From Mixta hanseatica (lineage in GTDB: Bacteria; Pseudomonadota; Gammaproteobacteria; Enterobacterales; Enterobacteriaceae), in the NCBI RefSeq assembly GCF_023517775.1, contig NZ_CP082904.1:3162001-3226000 (forward strand): 64,000 nt of DNA. The letters run 5' to 3'. Both the position numbers and the translations under genes were made by a program. Below are positions 40,042 through 49,273 of the stretch, one piece after another. The first letter of the stretch is position 1; each line of letters opens with the position of its first letter. Under the pieces are notes generated by a model. It ran no database searches. It was not told the DNA's origin and saw only the letters and a program-made list of their open reading frames with translations.

Positions 40042-40560
40042 TTAGAAATCGAGCAGCTTCTCTTCCAGCTGTTCTGTCTGGCTGCGCAGTTTAGCGAGAA
40101 AACGCAACTTGCGCACCGTATCCGCCGCCGTCTCCCACTGTGCGGCGGCCAGCTGCTGCTGCATCTGCTGGCTGCGCTGCTGCGTCATAACGGCCAGCCG
40201 CTGCATAAAGTCCTGCAGTTTCGCTTCGGCGTCCGGCGCCTGTTCAATCGCATCCAGCTCTTCGCGCAGCTCCAGCTGCTCCATCAGAAAAGCGGTATCG
40301 CGCATCGTATGCTGTTCGTTATTGATATCGAAACCGTGCAGCGACAGCAGATATTCCGCGCGTGGCAACGGCTGACGCAGCGCCTGATAGCCCTGGTTGA
40401 TGGTCGCGGCCTGCTGTAAAGCCTGGAGACGTTCACGCTCCGGCTGTGCGGCGAAGCGATCGGGATGGAACTGACGCTGCAGCGCCTGAAAACGAGTGGT
40501 GAGCTGTGCCGCATCAATCTCAAAAGCGGGCGGCAGGCCAAAAAGGGTGAAGTAATCCAT
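40042..40560 (-). CDS. hscB: Fe-S co-chaperone HscB
   Basis: A 172-residue J-domain protein starting at the ATG 40558-40560 ([16 protein letters not shown]); the open frame upstream is not conserved. The HPD motif is in [10 protein letters not shown] near residue 32, and a C-terminal helical domain binds IscU. It stimulates the ATPase of HscA. A terminator-like hairpin separates it from iscA. Confidence 0.97.
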   Translation of the reverse strand: MDYFTLFGLPPAFEIDAAQLTTRFQALQRQFHPDRFAAQPERERLQALQQAATINQGYQALRQPLPRAEYLLSLHGFDINNEQHTMRDTAFLMEQLELREELDAIEQAPDAEAKLQDFMQRLAVMTQQRSQQMQQQLAAAQWETAADTVRKLRFLAKLRSQTEQLEEKLLDF

Positions 40561-40597
40561 AGCAGACTCAGTTGATAACAGAGGGATGCATAAAAAG

Positions 40598-40621
40598 AAT
40601 CGCTCCGTTCCCGGAGCGATT
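40598..40621 (-). terminator. Terminator-like hairpin between iscA and hscB
   Basis: A perfect 10-bp stem AATCGCTCCG/CGGAGCGATT with a TTCC loop is followed on the minus strand by CTTTTTATG. It has the form of an intrinsic terminator inside the isc operon and could lower hscBA-fdx-iscX relative to iscRSUA. Confidence 0.75.
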
Positions 40622-40642
40622 GATCCTGCTACTGCGCCAACG

Positions 40643-40966
40643 CTAAACGTTGAAGCTTTCTCCGCAGCCGCATTCATCTTTCATGTTCGGGTTATTGAAC
40701 TTGAACCCTTCGTTCAGGCCTTCCTTCACGAAATCAAGTTCGGTCCCGTCGAGATAAACCAGGCTTTTCGCATCGATAACCACGTTAACGCCTTTATCTT
40801 CAAAGACGGTATCTTCCGGCTGGGGCGCACCGACAAACTCCAGCACGTAGGCCATGCCGGAACAGCCGGAGGTACGCACGCCAAGGCGTAAGCCGAAGCC
40901 TTTACCGCGGTGGTGCAAAAAGCTGCTCACGCGGGAAGCTGCGCTCTCGCTCAGGGTAATAGACAT
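40643..40966 (-). CDS. iscA: A-type iron-sulphur carrier IscA
   Basis: A 107-residue A-type carrier. The three conserved Cys are present, in TSGCSGMAY (near residue 35) and in the C-terminal CGCGESFNV. It ends the iscRSUA part of the operon and helps deliver clusters, mainly [4Fe-4S]. Confidence 0.97.
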   Translation of the reverse strand: MSITLSESAASRVSSFLHHRGKGFGLRLGVRTSGCSGMAYVLEFVGAPQPEDTVFEDKGVNVVIDAKSLVYLDGTELDFVKEGLNEGFKFNNPNMKDECGCGESFNV

Positions 40967-40976
40967 AACTCCCCCC

Positions 40977-41363
40977 TTACTGTGCGTCTTTCTTGCTCTT
41001 GTAATCCGCGATGGCGGCCTTGATGGCGTCTTCGGCCAGGATCGAGCAGTGAATTTTCACCGGCGGCAGCTCCAGCTCTTCGGCGATCTGGGTATTTTTA
41101 ATCGCGGCGGCTTCATCAAGCGATTTGCCTTTTACCCATTCGGTAATCAGCGAGCTGGACGCGATGGCGGAACCACAGCCGTAAGTTTTGAAACGCGCAT
41201 CTTCAATGATGCCGCTGTCGCTGACCTTGATTTGCAGTTTCATGACGTCGCCGCACGCCGGCGCGCCGACCATGCCGCTGCCGATAGAGGGATCGCTATT
41301 ATCAAATGATCCTACGTTGCGTGGATTTTCGTAGTGATCGATTACTTTTTCGCTGTAAGCCAT
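40977..41363 (-). CDS. iscU: Fe-S cluster scaffold IscU
   Basis: A 128-residue scaffold with cluster ligands in GAPACGDV (Cys37), YGCGSA (Cys63) and KIHCSILAE (Cys106), plus the HscA-binding LPPVK motif just before the last. Ten bases separate it from iscA. Confidence 0.98.
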   Translation of the reverse strand: MAYSEKVIDHYENPRNVGSFDNSDPSIGSGMVGAPACGDVMKLQIKVSDSGIIEDARFKTYGCGSAIASSSLITEWVKGKSLDEAAAIKNTQIAEELELPPVKIHCSILAEDAIKAAIADYKSKKDAQ

Positions 41364-41387
41364 GATCTGTTCTCCTGAAACCTGAAA

Positions 41388-42602
41388 TTAATGATGCGCC
41401 CATTCGATGCTGTTCAAATCCACGCCCGCTTTAAACATTTCCCACAAAGGAGAAAGTTCACGCAGTCGACCAATGGATTTGCGCACCAGCGCAATGGTGT
41501 AATCAATCTCTTCTTCAGTCGTGAAGCGGCCAAGGGAGAAACGGATTGAGCTGTGTGCCAGCTCGTCGCTCATGCCGAGCGCGCGCAGCACATAAGAGGG
41601 TTCCAGGCTGGCGGAAGTACAGGCGGAGCCTGAGGAGACCGCCAGGTCTTTCAGCGCCATGATCAGCGACTCGCCTTCAACATAGTTGAAGCTGACGTTA
41701 AGAATATTCGGGGCGCCCTGCTCCAGATTGCCGTTCAGATAGACTTCTTCGATATCTTTCAGGCCATCCCACAGGCGGTTGCGCAGCGTGCGCAGGCGCG
41801 CCATTTCGCTTTCCATCTCTTCTTTCGCGATACGGTAAGCTTCACCCATGCCGACGATCTGATGCACCGGCAAGGTGCCGGAACGCATACCGCGCTCATG
41901 ACCGCCGCCGTGGATCTGCGCTTCCAGACGGATACGCGGCTTGCGACGCACATAGAGCGCGCCGATACCTTTCGGGCCGTAGAGTTTATGCGCGGAGAAG
42001 GACATCAGATCCACTTTCAGCTGGCTGAGGTCGATCGGCAGTTTGCCTACGCTCTGCGTCGCATCAACGTGGTAAATGATCCCGCGCGCCCGGCACATTT
42101 CACCGATGGTCGCGATATCCTGCACCACGCCGATTTCGTTATTTACGTGCATGATGGAAACCAGCACGGTGTCATCGCGCATTGCGGCTTCCAGCGCCTG
42201 CAGATCGATAATGCCATTGCTCTGCGGAGCGAGGTAAGTCACTTCAAATCCTTCGCGCTCTAACTGGCGACAGGTATCCAGCACCGCTTTATGTTCAGTC
42301 TTGCTGGTAATGATGTGCTTGCCTTTTTTCTGATAAAACTGCGCGGCGCCTTTGATGGCCAGGTTGTCGGACTCGGTCGCGCCAGAGGTAAAGACAATCT
42401 CACGCGGATCGGCGCCGACCAGCTCGGCAATTTGGTTGCGCGCGATATCCACCGCCTCTTCGGACTGCCAGCCAAAACGGTGGGAACGGGAGGCCGGGTT
42501 ACCGAATGTTCCGTCCAGGGTGAGATATTGCATCATCTTTTCCGCCACACGCGGATCGGCCGGCGTGGTGGCGGAATAATCCAGGTAAATCGGTAATTTC
42601 AT
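41388..42602 (-). CDS. iscS: Cysteine desulfurase IscS
   Basis: A 404-residue class V PLP enzyme. The PLP lysine is in [10 protein letters not shown] (near residue 206) and the persulfide Cys in [16 protein letters not shown] (near 328). It supplies sulphur for Fe-S clusters and tRNA thiolation. It lies between iscR and iscU. Confidence 0.98.
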   Translation of the reverse strand: MKLPIYLDYSATTPADPRVAEKMMQYLTLDGTFGNPASRSHRFGWQSEEAVDIARNQIAELVGADPREIVFTSGATESDNLAIKGAAQFYQKKGKHIITSKTEHKAVLDTCRQLEREGFEVTYLAPQSNGIIDLQALEAAMRDDTVLVSIMHVNNEIGVVQDIATIGEMCRARGIIYHVDATQSVGKLPIDLSQLKVDLMSFSAHKLYGPKGIGALYVRRKPRIRLEAQIHGGGHERGMRSGTLPVHQIVGMGEAYRIAKEEMESEMARLRTLRNRLWDGLKDIEEVYLNGNLEQGAPNILNVSFNYVEGESLIMALKDLAVSSGSACTSASLEPSYVLRALGMSDELAHSSIRFSLGRFTTEEEIDYTIALVRKSIGRLRELSPLWEMFKAGVDLNSIEWAHH

Positions 42603-42642
42603 TGCTCTTAAGCTCCGTACATCGCTTCAAATCAAAAAAATA

Positions 42643-43137
42643 TCAGGCCCGCAGATTTATATTAATCGTCTCCTGCGTGCGGCCATTCGCCATACGGCGC
42701 GTTTCATTATTCTGACGATCGGCTATATCAAGGATCTCTTTATTATTCACCAGCTCAGCCAGCGTAATGTTGTTGAGAAAATCGCTGATACGCTCGCTTA
42801 AATCGTGCCACAGGACATGAGTCAGACAGCGCTCGCCGCCCTGGCAGCCCTCTTTCCCCTGACAGCGCGTGGCGTCAACCGACTCATCGACGGCGGTGAT
42901 CACCGCGCCAACGGCGATTTCCGCCGCGCTTTTGCCCAGCAGGTAACCGCCGCCCGGTCCACGTACGCTGGCCACCAGGCCATTTTTACGCAGGCGGGAA
43001 AAGAGCTGTTCAAGGTAAGAGAGAGAGATCCCCTGACGCTCTGAAATATCGGCCAGCGGCACCGGCCCTTCGTGTGAGTGCAGTGCAACGTCAAGCATCG
43101 CGGTAACGGCGTAACGCCCTTTTGATGTCAGTCTCAT
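42643..43137 (-). CDS. iscR: Fe-S regulator IscR
   Basis: A 164-residue Rrf2-family regulator starting at [21 protein letters not shown] (ATG 43135-43137); the open frame upstream overlaps the promoter. The winged helix is followed by the cluster motif [13 protein letters not shown] (CX5CX5C) and the His ligand in LTHVLW. With a [2Fe-2S] cluster it represses its own operon through type-1 sites. Confidence 0.97.
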   Translation of the reverse strand: MRLTSKGRYAVTAMLDVALHSHEGPVPLADISERQGISLSYLEQLFSRLRKNGLVASVRGPGGGYLLGKSAAEIAVGAVITAVDESVDATRCQGKEGCQGGERCLTHVLWHDLSERISDFLNNITLAELVNNKEILDIADRQNNETRRMANGRTQETININLRA

Positions 43138-43198
43138 AGCTTGGCGACCCTCGGTTATACCCTGTTTCGGAGTGATATATGATGGCCGCAAGTCTGAC

Positions 43199-43248
43199 AT
43201 TCCTGAGTGTTTTGGTCAACTATTTAACCTGGTAAAACACTCAAGTAT
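43199..43248 (-). promoter_or_regulatory. Tandem IscR type-1 sites at the isc promoter
   Basis: On the minus strand two 25-base elements, at 43224-43248 and 43199-43223, begin ATACTTGA and ATAGTTGACC respectively. The second matches the type-1 IscR consensus (ATASYYGACT...AGTCRRSTAT) closely; the first is weaker. The TTGACC inside the second also fits the -35 hexamer. In E. coli the same region carries two IscR sites. Confidence 0.75.
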
Positions 43249-43276
43249 TCCCCGCTTCGCTTGTACTCTGCCGGGC

Positions 43277-44014
43277 TTATTTTTCGCCGCGCTTTTTCTC
43301 AAAGGAAGAGAGCATGCCGCGCAGGATGTTCAGCTCGTCACGTTCCGGACGCGCGCGCGTGTAAAGGCGGCGCAGCTTGCTCATCACCTGTCCCGGATTG
43401 GACTGGCGAATAAAGCCGCTATTCACCATCATCTGCTCCAGATGTTGATAAAAACGCTCCAGATCGTCCACTAACGGATAGGGGCTTTCTTCATACTGCG
43501 GCTGTTCCACGCGATCGCTTTGCAGGAAAGCCATACGCACTTCATATGCCAGGATCTGCACGGCCATCGCCAGGTTCAGCGAGCTGTAGTCAGGATTCGC
43601 CGGGATCGCCACATGATAATGGCATTTTTGCAGTTCATCATTGGTCAGGCCGACGCGCTCGCGGCCAAACACGATCGCTACCGGCGCCTGTGCGCCCTCT
43701 TCCACGCACTTAACGCCGCATTCGCGCGCATCCAGCATTGGCCAGGGCAGCGTACGCGACCGGGCGCTGGTGCCAACCACCAGGCTACAGCCGGCAATGG
43801 CTTCGTCCAGCGAATCGACAATCACCGCATCGCCAATCACATCGCTGGCGCCTGCGGCGAGCGAGATGGCCTGCGAATCAGGTTTAACCAGCGGATTAAC
43901 CAGGTAAAGGTTAGTCAGCCCCATGGTTTTCATCGCGCGAGCGACGGAGCCCATATTGCCAGTGTGAGAGGTTTCCACCAGCACAATACGAATATTTTGC
44001 AGCATATAACTCAA
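43277..44014 (-). CDS. trmJ: tRNA (Cm32/Um32) methyltransferase TrmJ
   Basis: A 245-residue SPOUT-class (TrmH-like) enzyme that 2'-O-methylates position 32 of several tRNAs. The family segments are [37 protein letters not shown] (near residue 115) and [12 protein letters not shown]. It is upstream of iscR on the same strand and divergent from suhB. Confidence 0.97.
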   Translation of the reverse strand: MSYMLQNIRIVLVETSHTGNMGSVARAMKTMGLTNLYLVNPLVKPDSQAISLAAGASDVIGDAVIVDSLDEAIAGCSLVVGTSARSRTLPWPMLDARECGVKCVEEGAQAPVAIVFGRERVGLTNDELQKCHYHVAIPANPDYSSLNLAMAVQILAYEVRMAFLQSDRVEQPQYEESPYPLVDDLERFYQHLEQMMVNSGFIRQSNPGQVMSKLRRLYTRARPERDELNILRGMLSSFEKKRGEK

Positions 44015-44054
44015 GGAGGTCGGTGAGATAATTTGGCAATGCTAGCATAAATGC

Positions 44055-44083
44055 AGGACATTTTCCGATCTCCCTGCTATACT
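44055..44083 (+). promoter_or_regulatory. Candidate suhB promoter
   Basis: TATACT at 44078-44083 is a good -10 box; AGGACA at 44055-44060, 17 bases upstream, is a weak -35. Transcription would start about 35-40 bases before the suhB ATG at 44128. Confidence 0.45.
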
Positions 44084-44127
44084 CCGTGCCGTTTTCCCCG
44101 TTCTTTAACATCCAGTGAGAGATACTG

Positions 44128-44931
44128 ATGCATCCGATGCTCAACATCGCCGTGCGCGCTGCGCGCAAGGCTGGCAACTTAATCGCCAAAAACTACGAAA
44201 CTCCAGACGCCGTTGAAGCTAGCCAGAAAGGCAGCAACGATTTTGTGACCAATGTTGACCGCGACGCCGAGCGCCTGATTATTGAGGTGATTCGCAAATC
44301 TTATCCGCAGCACACCATTATCGGCGAAGAGAGTGGTGAACTGTCGGCAGAAGATCAGGATGTACAATGGATTATCGATCCGCTGGATGGCACCACCAAC
44401 TTCATTAAACGCTTACCGCACTTCGCGGTTTCCATCGCCGTGCGCATTAAAGGCCGCACCGAAGTGGCGGTGGTTTACGATCCAATGCGTAACGAACTGT
44501 TCTCTGCCGTACGCGGCCAGGGCGCTCAGCTGAACGGCTATCGTCTGCGCGGCAGCAATGCGCGCGATCTGGACGGCACCATTCTGGCGACCGGCTTCCC
44601 GTTTAAACAGAAGCAACATGCCGCAACCTATATGAAACTGGTAGGCAAACTCTTTACCCAGTGCGCGGATTTCCGTCGTACCGGTTCAGCCGCGCTGGAT
44701 CTCTGTTATGTCGCCGCCGGTCGCGTTGACGGCTATTTCGAGATCGGCCTGAAGCCGTGGGATTTCGCTGCTGGCGAACTGATTGCACGTGAAGCGGGCG
44801 CGCTGGTGACCGACTTTACCGGCGGTCACGGCTTTATGACCACTGGCAACATCGTTGCGGGTAACCCACGCGTGGTTAAAGCCCTGCTGGCTTCCATGCG
44901 AGATGAGCTGAGCGATGCGCTGAAGCGTTAA
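44128..44931 (+). CDS. suhB: Inositol-1-monophosphatase / Nus factor SuhB
   Basis: A 267-residue inositol monophosphatase-fold protein. Metal-site motifs GEESGE (near 67), DPLDGTTNF (near 84) and the C-terminal KPWDFAAGELIAREAG are intact. In E. coli SuhB also acts in rRNA transcription antitermination and ribosome maturation. The strong terminator at 44946-44988 follows. Confidence 0.97.
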   Translation: MHPMLNIAVRAARKAGNLIAKNYETPDAVEASQKGSNDFVTNVDRDAERLIIEVIRKSYPQHTIIGEESGELSAEDQDVQWIIDPLDGTTNFIKRLPHFAVSIAVRIKGRTEVAVVYDPMRNELFSAVRGQGAQLNGYRLRGSNARDLDGTILATGFPFKQKQHAATYMKLVGKLFTQCADFRRTGSAALDLCYVAAGRVDGYFEIGLKPWDFAAGELIAREAGALVTDFTGGHGFMTTGNIVAGNPRVVKALLASMRDELSDALKR

Positions 44932-44945
44932 GTCTCACGCGAACG

Positions 44946-44988
44946 AAAAAATGCCGCATGCTCCTTCGGGAGGTGCGGCATTTTTTTT
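44946..44988. terminator. Strong bidirectional terminator, suhB / zevB
   Basis: AAAAAATGCCGCA pairs with TGCGGCATTTTTTT, with an inner CTCC-TTCG-GGAG hairpin. T-runs on both strands end suhB and the convergent zevB transcript. Confidence 0.92.
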
Positions 44989-44997
44989 GCCTTGCCG

Positions 44998-45978
44998 TTA
45001 GCGCAGCGCGCGCAACCCGCCTGATATCGCCGGCTGCGCGCTTAGCCACAAGATTATGCCGCCGGCAATCAACAACAAACCGCCCGCCAGCGCCAGGCTG
45101 TGTAGCGCTACGCGTTGCCATGGCGCAGGCGCGGCGCGTTGGTTAAGGCGCTGCGCCAGCGCACGCGAACTCTGCACCAGCAGCGCCATCATCGAGACCG
45201 TCAGCGCCGTGCCGAGAGCCATCGCCAGCGCGCTCAGTACGCCCCAGGCATAAACGCCGATCACCCGTGAGAACAGCAGCATCATAATCGCGCCGGAACA
45301 GGGCCGCAGCCCCATCGACAACACCACCAGCAGCGAGGTTTTCCAGCCGGTCGCCCGCGCCAGCTGTTGTTCATCAGGCAGATGCTGATGACCGCAGCCG
45401 CAGTGCTTATCGTGCTGATGATCGCGCGGGCGAAACGTATGCACCCGCATCGCTCCGCTACGCCGCAGCTGACGCAGCGCGCGCCAGCAGAGCCAGACGC
45501 CAAGCGCGGCAACCAGCAAATAGCTGCTCTTTTCCAGCCAGTAGCTGCTGAGGTGAAGCTGACGGGAAGAGGCCTGCAGGAGCCCCAATACCAGGCTCAC
45601 CAGCCCTACCGCCACGGCGCCTTGCACCATTGCGGCCGCCAGCGTTAAGCGCAGACTGGTTTTCAGCCGGACAGGATGCGTCGCGAGAAAGGTAGCGATC
45701 ACCACTTTGCCATGCCCCGGCCCCAACGCATGTAAAATGCCATATGTGAGGCTGAAACCGAGCAGAGCCAGTCCGGTCTGATGCGGATGCTGCGCCACGC
45801 GCTGCAACAGGCCAATCATTTGCTGATGAAGGCTTTTTTGCCACAGCACGCTCTGCCACAACAGCTGCGGCCAGTACCACCAGGCGGCCAGGGCCCCCAG
45901 CAGCGCCAGCGCCAGCACGCTCCATAGCGGCCACAGGCGACGCCAGCGCGGATAATCGCGTTGCAGTATTATTGACAT
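44998..45978 (-). CDS. ZevB-like metal transporter of the nickel/cobalt family
   Basis: A 326-residue polytopic membrane protein of the NicO/RcnA-like family, with LGPGHGKVVIATFLATHP (conserved HxxxH-type metal motif region) and SMGLRPCSGAIMMLLFSR. A cytoplasmic His-rich loop (HQHDKHCGCGHQHLP) lies near residue 190. It overlaps the upstream DUF1007 gene by 10 bases, the arrangement called zevAB in Haemophilus, where the pair serves zinc acquisition. Nickel or cobalt are alternatives. Confidence 0.8.
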   Translation of the reverse strand: MSIILQRDYPRWRRLWPLWSVLALALLGALAAWWYWPQLLWQSVLWQKSLHQQMIGLLQRVAQHPHQTGLALLGFSLTYGILHALGPGHGKVVIATFLATHPVRLKTSLRLTLAAAMVQGAVAVGLVSLVLGLLQASSRQLHLSSYWLEKSSYLLVAALGVWLCWRALRQLRRSGAMRVHTFRPRDHQHDKHCGCGHQHLPDEQQLARATGWKTSLLVVLSMGLRPCSGAIMMLLFSRVIGVYAWGVLSALAMALGTALTVSMMALLVQSSRALAQRLNQRAAPAPWQRVALHSLALAGGLLLIAGGIILWLSAQPAISGGLRALR

Positions 45979-46616
45979 GACAGCGTTACCGTTTGCGCGA
46001 ATTGACGCCCCAAATCCATGCTTTCCGGCGGCGCATCGGCTTTATCCAGCGACAGGGCAAAATCTTTCAGCGCCGCATCCGGCTCTGGAGTATGCAGCGT
46101 CAGCTTGCAACGGGAGGAGAGCGCCTCCGGCAGGCTCAGCGACTGGGCATTTTTATAAGTCATATCAACAAAATAGGTGGGATCAAATGAGCTAAAAGTA
46201 TAGCTCTGGCCTGCCAGCGGCTGCGGCCGCGCCAGCGGTAAAACAAAAGTCAGTACCGCCTGCGCCCCGCTGCGCGCCAGCGAGTAGGCGGGCGGCAGAT
46301 TTTCAAACTTGACCGCTTTGCCCTGATGCCAGAACTCAGTGAAATAGTGCTGTGCCAGGACGTTAGCCATCACTTCCGCCGCCAGCTTTTTCCACACTGG
46401 CGAATCGGGCGTAGCGTCGCCGGCATCATAAAGCAGATCGGCTGAGGTGATCTCATCCATCGTCCAGACCATCTTTAAACCGGTCAGGGCATCATTGCTG
46501 ACCACCGGCGTGGTTTGCATCGCAATAAAACTGTGCGGATGAGACCAGGCTAAAGGCGAAAGCAGCAGAGCCAGGCAGCCGCCGGCGGCGCGTTTGATCA
46601 GAGTAGTGGCTGTCAT
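45969..46616 (-). CDS. ZevA-like DUF1007 periplasmic protein
   Basis: A 215-residue protein with a signal peptide (ending LLSPLAWS) and then HPHSFIAMQTTPVV, the His-rich mature N-terminus typical of DUF1007 proteins. It has no other recognised domain. Its overlap with the zevB-like gene makes it the likely periplasmic metal-binding partner of that transporter. It is divergent from csiE across a 124-base spacer. Confidence 0.8.
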   Translation of the reverse strand: MTATTLIKRAAGGCLALLLSPLAWSHPHSFIAMQTTPVVSNDALTGLKMVWTMDEITSADLLYDAGDATPDSPVWKKLAAEVMANVLAQHYFTEFWHQGKAVKFENLPPAYSLARSGAQAVLTFVLPLARPQPLAGQSYTFSSFDPTYFVDMTYKNAQSLSLPEALSSRCKLTLHTPEPDAALKDFALSLDKADAPPESMDLGRQFAQTVTLSCQ

Positions 46617-46740
46617 TCATCTTCCTGTACGGCAATTCTGTGACCCAGGTTAACGTCTGGATAAAAAATTGTCGACGCGCATCTGTTGTCACGTCGGTTG
46701 TCTATGCTTATTTTTGGTATGACTGACCGGAAAATTCACG

Positions 46741-48009
46741 ATGAGTTCTGCTACAACTACAGCACCACTCTTCTCCAGTTCCCAGCGTCGTTGTCATCTC
46801 CTGCTTATGCTTTATCTGCCCGAGCCTTTGCTGACTCTGGATAGCCTGTGCCAACTCAATCAAGTCGACCCTTCGCTTGCCCGGCAAGATATAGCGGAGG
46901 TTGAGGAGGAGATCCAGCGTTATCACCGCCTTGGTATTTTACAGCAGCAGGACGGCACTTTTTTATTGCAGGGCGATGAACTGGATCAACGCCTGTGTCT
47001 GCTGCACTGGCTGCGCCGGGCGCTGCGCGTTTCGCCGGTATTTATCGAGGGGAATTTTGTTCCCGCTCTGCGCCAGCATTTGCAGGCGCGTCAGATAGAA
47101 AAACTGCTGTATAACGAGCGCAATCTGCAGGCCCTGATTGAACATTGCGCCAGCCGCCTACAGCGCAACTTCAGCCCGCGCGATCGGTTGTTTCTTCAGC
47201 TTTTTATGCAATATTCGCTGTGCCACACGCGGCAGGCTATATTTTCCGCCCGGCAACGGCTATGGCTGGAAAATAAGGCCGAACGGCTGGCGGCACAGGA
47301 CATTATTCAACACTGGCAGCGGCGCTGCCGGTTCGCGCCCGACGCCAGCGAAATCGATTTTTATACGCTGCTGTTTAGCATGATCCATGCACCCTCCGCC
47401 GCGCGCCTGGCACATCAGGGCGAACTGCAATTGATGGAGCAAACCCGGCTGCTGATGACGCGTTTTCAAAGGCTCTCCGGCATGCGCTTCAGCAATGAAC
47501 AGGGCCTGTGCAGCCAGCTTTATACTCATCTGGCGCAGGCGCTGGATCGCTGTCATTTTGCCGTCGGCATTGATAACAGCCTCTCTGAAGAGGTGATTCG
47601 CCTCTATCCACGCCTGCTGCGTACGACCCAGGCCGCCGTGGAAACCTTTGAAGATCATTACGGCATCCGCTTTTCCGCGGAAGAGATGGGGCTGATCGCG
47701 GTTATTTTCGGCGCATGGCTGATGCAGGAGAGCGTGCTGCAAGAGAAGCAGGTGCTGCTGTTAACCGGCACAGACGCCGCGCTGGAAAAGGAACTGGAGC
47801 ACCAGCTGCGCGAGCTGACGCTGTTGCCGTTGAATATTAAATATTTATCTGTTTGCGATTTTCAGCATCACGGCGCGCCAAAAGGGGTAACGCTGGTGAT
47901 CTCGCCTTATGCCGCTCCGTTACCGCTCTATTCGCCGCCGTTGATACACGCCGAACTGCCGTTAAGCGCGCATCAACAGCAGCGTATTCGTCTACTGTTG
48001 GAGTCCTGA
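46741..48009 (+). CDS. csiE: Stationary-phase-inducible protein CsiE
   Basis: A 422-residue protein resembling CsiE of E. coli, with a helix-turn-helix-like N-terminal part (RRCHLLLMLYLPEPLLTLDSLCQLNQVD) and PRD-like helical domains (residues about 180-320). It is induced in stationary phase under sigma-S and cAMP-CRP in E. coli; its function is unknown. Its 3' end overlaps that of hcaT by 18 bases. Confidence 0.9.
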   Translation: MSSATTTAPLFSSSQRRCHLLLMLYLPEPLLTLDSLCQLNQVDPSLARQDIAEVEEEIQRYHRLGILQQQDGTFLLQGDELDQRLCLLHWLRRALRVSPVFIEGNFVPALRQHLQARQIEKLLYNERNLQALIEHCASRLQRNFSPRDRLFLQLFMQYSLCHTRQAIFSARQRLWLENKAERLAAQDIIQHWQRRCRFAPDASEIDFYTLLFSMIHAPSAARLAHQGELQLMEQTRLLMTRFQRLSGMRFSNEQGLCSQLYTHLAQALDRCHFAVGIDNSLSEEVIRLYPRLLRTTQAAVETFEDHYGIRFSAEEMGLIAVIFGAWLMQESVLQEKQVLLLTGTDAALEKELEHQLRELTLLPLNIKYLSVCDFQHHGAPKGVTLVISPYAAPLPLYSPPLIHAELPLSAHQQQRIRLLLES

Positions 48010-49146
48010 CGACTGTACGGGCGGGCGTAAAAACAGCGCCGGCAGCACCAGCAACGCCATTAACCAGAAGATATCGCCCTGTAAATAGGTGAACAGCACG
48101 CCGCAGACCATAGTCATCACTGCGATACCGCCGCCCATCGCCAGTGCAGAATAGACCGACTGCAGACGAATCACCTGCCCGCCCTGACGCGCCGCGATGA
48201 AACGCATCGCCGCCAGATGACAAACGGTAAAACTGCCACAGTGCAAAATCTGAGCGACGATCAGCCACGGCAGCTGAGTGGTTGAAGCCATCAGGCTCCA
48301 GCGCACCAGCGCGCAGATCCCGGAGAGCAGCAGCAAATCACGCGCGCTCCAGCGATGAAATAGCCGATTGCTCAGCGCAAAGATGATGATTTCCGCCACC
48401 ACGCCCAGCGACCATAGATAGCCCACCACGCTGGCGGAATAGCCCGCCTCCTGCCACCAGATAGCGCTGAAACCGTAATAGGCGGCATGCGCGCCCTGCA
48501 TCAGCGTCACGCACAGCAGGAAACGCCATACGCTCTTCTCGCGCAGCAGCGATCTCCATTCGGCCCAGCCGGCACTGTTCGCCGTGCGCGCTTCTCCCAG
48601 CGGCATCACCGTCGGCCGCAACAACATGCCGCCCAGCATCATCACAATGCCGACGCTTAACAGCGCCAGGATCGCCTGACTGTTCCAGGCAGTAATCAGT
48701 ACGCCGGTCAGCGCCGAGCTGATCACAAACGCCAGCGATCCCCATAACCTGACCGGCCCGTAAGGCAGCGCGATTTGCCGTGTCCAGGTAGCGGCCAGCG
48801 CATCGCTGAGCGGCACCAGCGGCGAGAAAAAAAGATTAAAACCGATCATTACCAGCAGCAGCCATAGCCATTGCTGCCCCAGCCAGAAGCCGGCGGCGCA
48901 CAGCAGGGTTAACAAGGCCAGCAGACGCAGTGCCAATACCAGCTGTGACGGATCGCGCACGCGTGAGGCGATAAGCAGACTGCCGACAAAACGGGCGATC
49001 ATCCCGGCCCCCAGCAGCAGGCCAATTTTTTCTGCATCCAGGCCGCTGCCTTTTAGCCAGACCGCCCAGAAAGGAAGATAGATGCCATAGCAAAAGAAGT
49101 AGGTGAAGTAACCGAGTGCTAACCAGTATGTTGAACGGACCGTCAT
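47992..49146 (-). CDS. hcaT: MFS transporter HcaT (3-phenylpropionate type)
   Basis: A 384-residue MFS permease starting at MTVRSTYWLALGYFTYFFCYGIYLPFW (ATG 49144-49146, with GGGGG upstream). About 12 membrane segments and IGLLLGAGMIARFVGSLLIASRV match the HcaT family. No hca dioxygenase genes are nearby, so the true substrate is open. It lies downstream of the glyA terminator and converges on csiE. Confidence 0.9.
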   Translation of the reverse strand: MTVRSTYWLALGYFTYFFCYGIYLPFWAVWLKGSGLDAEKIGLLLGAGMIARFVGSLLIASRVRDPSQLVLALRLLALLTLLCAAGFWLGQQWLWLLLVMIGFNLFFSPLVPLSDALAATWTRQIALPYGPVRLWGSLAFVISSALTGVLITAWNSQAILALLSVGIVMMLGGMLLRPTVMPLGEARTANSAGWAEWRSLLREKSVWRFLLCVTLMQGAHAAYYGFSAIWWQEAGYSASVVGYLWSLGVVAEIIIFALSNRLFHRWSARDLLLLSGICALVRWSLMASTTQLPWLIVAQILHCGSFTVCHLAAMRFIAARQGGQVIRLQSVYSALAMGGGIAVMTMVCGVLFTYLQGDIFWLMALLVLPALFLRPPVQSSGLQQ

Positions 49147-49214
49147 ATTTCCCCCCGACAATGAGGCGCTACTTTGGCAAATCGCGGAAAGATAAGCAAT
49201 TGAGGGCTTCACAG

Positions 49215-49252
49215 GGCATAAAAAAGCCCCGGCCAACGGGACGGGGCTTTTT
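49215..49252. terminator. Bidirectional terminator after glyA
   Basis: AAAAAGCCCCG pairs with CGGGGCTTTTT across a 10-base loop. On the minus strand, after glyA, it ends in TTTTTTATG, and T-runs exist on both strands. Confidence 0.9.
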
Positions 49253-49273
49253 GTTAAAGCGAGAGAAAAACAA

